A stretch of 21,879 nucleotides of DNA, taken from the IMG/VR virus record IMGVR_UViG_3300028025_003363, positions 1-21,879 of that record; one strand, given 5' to 3'. The notes under the pieces were generated by a model. That model did not search any database, had not been told where the DNA came from, and worked only from the letters and a program-made list of their open reading frames with translations. Shown one piece after another: positions 20,218 to 21,879 of this stretch. This DNA comes from a virus. The position numbers were made by a program, and so were the translations under genes. How positions within the stretch are numbered: position 1 is the stretch's first letter; each line of letters opens with the position of its first letter.

Positions 20218-21879
20218 TTACGAACTAAATGTTATTGTTATTGGGTCACCATAAACAAATGGGTTAGTTGAATTTTGTATTTGTGATATACCCGTATCTA
20301 ACGCAAATTGAACATATCCACCATAATTAGGTAAATTAGTTATGTAATTTAAATTCGCAGGAAGTGAGAATTTTGCGGTGTCACCATTTTGTGTTAATGA
20401 CAGTGTTCCACCATTAGTTTGAATATTTTGAAATAATGATAAGTAGTCGGTACCAGCACTATTTTTAGTGTTGATACGGATTACACTTGTATAATCAGTA
20501 AAATTAGGATTATACGTTATATATAAATTTGATGTCAATCCTGTTGTAAAAAATATATCACCATTTCCATACGCCTCTCTTCCGACAGATGTATATAATC
20601 CCTCACTAGTGAAGAAAAACCAACTTCCAATGGTTACCGATGGAGTTGGGCTTGGTGTCGGTGTTAATGTACTTGTTAAAGTTGGTGTTGGTGTTTGAGT
20701 TTGGGTACTTGTAGGTGTTGAAGTTGGTATTGGAGCATTGGCACCACAACTAATCAATGTATTAGTTGCTGTACTGCTAGCAAATCCAGGTCCTCCCGGA
20801 AAACCATTTACGAAATAGGTAACAGACACAGGTTGACCTGATTGAACACAAATATCATTAGTATATGTTCCCGCCACTGTATAGTATTTTATGGTTGTTA
20901 AACCATTATCGTCTTTATATGTAACACGTACTCTATTATTATTTTCACCACTATTCACCGCACTATCTAAATCCGATTGTGATATTACTATTGTATAATA
21001 TGTGCTAATTAATAATGTTGAGGTTGGTGTTGGTGTGAGTGTGCTTGTTGTTGTAGGTGTCGGTGTTACACAACTTATTGTTACAGATTTTGCGATAATG
21101 TTTGATGGATTACTAACTTCTCTTACCGCCACCCAATACGTTCCACTTGCTGCTATAACTACAATACCACTACTTGGAGCAGAAATATTTTGCCATGTTG
21201 ATGCGTTAAGGGCACTATTTTCTGTTAGGTGAGTTCCCGCACTGTACTCATAAAAATTAGATAATGCTCCAACAAAATTACTTACTACGATTGTTCCATT
21301 ATTATTACATGTACTTGAAATTGTAAAACCTATTGGTGGTAAACTTGTTGTTGGTGTTGGTGTGGATGTTGGTGTTTTAGTCATCGTTGGTGTTGGTGTT
21401 GGCGTACCTGTTTCAGTCTGAGTTGGTGTTGGTGTTGGTGTTGGACACGGGTTAACTGCAGTAATTTGATTTGAATCAATTCTTACAACAGTATAAACAC
21501 CCAACATTTGAATGATGTAATATCCATCAGTTAATGAAGCGGCTACACAACTATTTTGTCCTAAATAAGAATAATCACCAACTTGTGGGGACGCATTATC
21601 GTAATATAATGTGTTATACCCACCAGCATGTAATGTTCCATTGTTCATACCTATGGCTGAATTACATGCCGTATTTAAATTATCTAAAAATTGACCTGAA
21701 CCCATATCATCTCTATCTATTAAATCTAAAGTATAAGGATGGTAACACGTTCTAGATGTTGTTGGTGTTAAAGTTGGCGTTGGTGTTAAAGTTGGTGTTT
21801 CAGTCTGAGTTGGGGTGGGTGTGGGTGTTGATGTTAGTGTTTGTGTTAATGTTGGAGTATTAGTTGGTGTTGGTGTACC
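20218..21879 (-). CDS. Modular adhesin-type protein with Pro-Thr linkers, N-terminus cut by window edge
   Basis: The frame is open to the right edge, so the ATG at 21705 is internal and 553 residues are visible. Four globular modules alternate with Pro-Thr linkers rich in TPTP and TPTxT: linkers at about 21754-21879, 21343-21444, 21010-21069 and 20638-20733. The modules are beta-rich; at least the first three both begin and end near a Cys (for example STCNNN...VTISC and DICVQ...LISC), suggesting disulfide-stabilised or mutually supporting domains on the virion surface. The last module of about 139 residues has WFFFTSEGLYTS and ends PITITFSS. Pro-Thr linkers of this kind are known in extracellular adhesins and cellulase-type enzymes and appear in phage surface proteins. 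It heads the fibre operon as seen. Host adhesion is inferred from this architecture; no domain is recognised by name. Confidence 0.75.
   Translation of the reverse strand, partial: GTPTPTNTPTLTQTLTSTPTPTPTQTETPTLTPTPTLTPTTSRTCYHPYTLDLIDRDDMGSGQFLDNLNTACNSAIGMNNGTLHAGGYNTLYYDNASPQVGDYSYLGQNSCVAASLTDGYYIIQMLGVYTVVRIDSNQITAVNPCPTPTPTPTQTETGTPTPTPTMTKTPTSTPTPTTSLPPIGFTISSTCNNNGTIVVSNFVGALSNFYEYSAGTHLTENSALNASTWQNISAPSSGIVVIAASGTYWVAVREVSNPSNIIAKSVTISCVTPTPTTTSTLTPTPTSTLLISTYYTIVISQSDLDSAVNSGENNNRVRVTYKDDNGLTTIKYYTVAGTYTNDICVQSGQPVSVTYFVNGFPGGPGFASSTATNTLISCGANAPIPTSTPTSTQTQTPTPTLTSTLTPTPSPTPSVTIGSWFFFTSEGLYTSVGREAYGNGDIFFTTGLTSNLYITYNPNFTDYTSVIRINTKNSAGTDYLSLFQNIQTNGGTLSLTQNGDTAKFSLPANLNYITNLPNYGGYVQFALDTGISQIQNSTNPFVYGDPITITFSS
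20638..21879 (-). repeat. Four blocks of Pro-Thr coding repeats (GTTGGTGTT-type DNA)
   Basis: The plus strand shows tandem GTTGGTGTT-like units in four blocks: 20638-20733, 21010-21069, 21343-21444 and 21754-21879. They code for the linkers of the adhesin. Such near-identical blocks can recombine with each other, giving gain or loss of the modules between them. Confidence 0.75.

Noticed and set aside
20029-20271. Plus-strand hydrophobic ORF of 80 codons that looks like a membrane protein
   Set aside because: Antisense of Asn/Lys/Glu-type codons gives false Phe/Leu/Ile-rich proteins; it overlaps two minus-strand gene ends and has no start signals.
21703-21705. ATG 21705 as start of the adhesin gene
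   Set aside because: The frame stays open upstream to the window edge and codes for another Pro-Thr linker and module of the same kind.
1-21879. tRNA or other RNA genes, insertion sequences, introns and inteins
   Set aside because: The intergenic spaces are too short and none shows tRNA-like folds; the polymerase and helicase frames are continuous through all motifs, and no transposase or homing endonuclease motif was seen.

Overview
The window is part of the genome of a large, AT-rich, contractile-tailed (T4-type myovirus) bacteriophage. The tail module is clear: a tail sheath with the conserved C-terminal sheath signature, a 162-residue gp19-size tail tube, a gp26-like baseplate/tail chaperone with a small overlapping second ORF, and a tape-measure-like protein, in that order. 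A family B DNA polymerase with intact exonuclease and polymerase motifs supports this. The host is probably a member of the Bacteroidota. The polymerase gene is preceded by a textbook Bacteroidota promoter (TTTG, 20 bp, TATATTTG), and most genes start without a convincing Shine-Dalgarno site. I cannot name the phage.

Layout. 1-1664 (minus): partial unrecognised virion protein running off the left edge. 1714-5104 (minus): tape measure, small second chaperone ORF, gp26-like chaperone, tail tube. 5105-5391: intergenic block with a palindromic CTAG repeat cluster and a strong terminator. 5392-8253 (minus): 953-residue sheath. 8254-8377: divergent regulatory region with repeated AAAGAT half-sites. 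8378-8536 (plus): 52-residue ribbon-helix-helix protein. 8533-10303 (minus): gp15-like and gp14-like neck/tail-completion proteins. 10353-12104 (plus): SNF2/SMARCAL1-type helicase. 12084-12287 (minus): 67-residue unknown. 12325-13446 (plus): gp13-like neck protein. 13443-16340 (minus): DNA polymerase. 16428-21879 (minus): five fibre/adhesin-type genes, the last running off the right edge. No stretch over 300 bases lacks a gene; the largest gap is 5105-5391.

How it works together. The proteins cover the neck (gp13/14/15-like), the sheath and tube, tube-assembly chaperones, a tape measure, and host-contact proteins rich in beta structure and Pro-Thr linkers. Two replication/repair genes (helicase and polymerase) sit among these late genes. 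An 8-base element, TATTTATA, occurs in intergenic DNA 8 times exactly, always on the coding strand of the gene that follows, and in near-exact form before three further genes. It is a good candidate for the phage's own promoter element.

The points most worth a second look are a possible +1 (or -2) programmed frameshift joining the two tail chaperone ORFs at 3769-3775, the oriented TATTTATA element, the ribbon-helix-helix gene with its candidate operators, and the modular Pro-Thr-linked adhesin.
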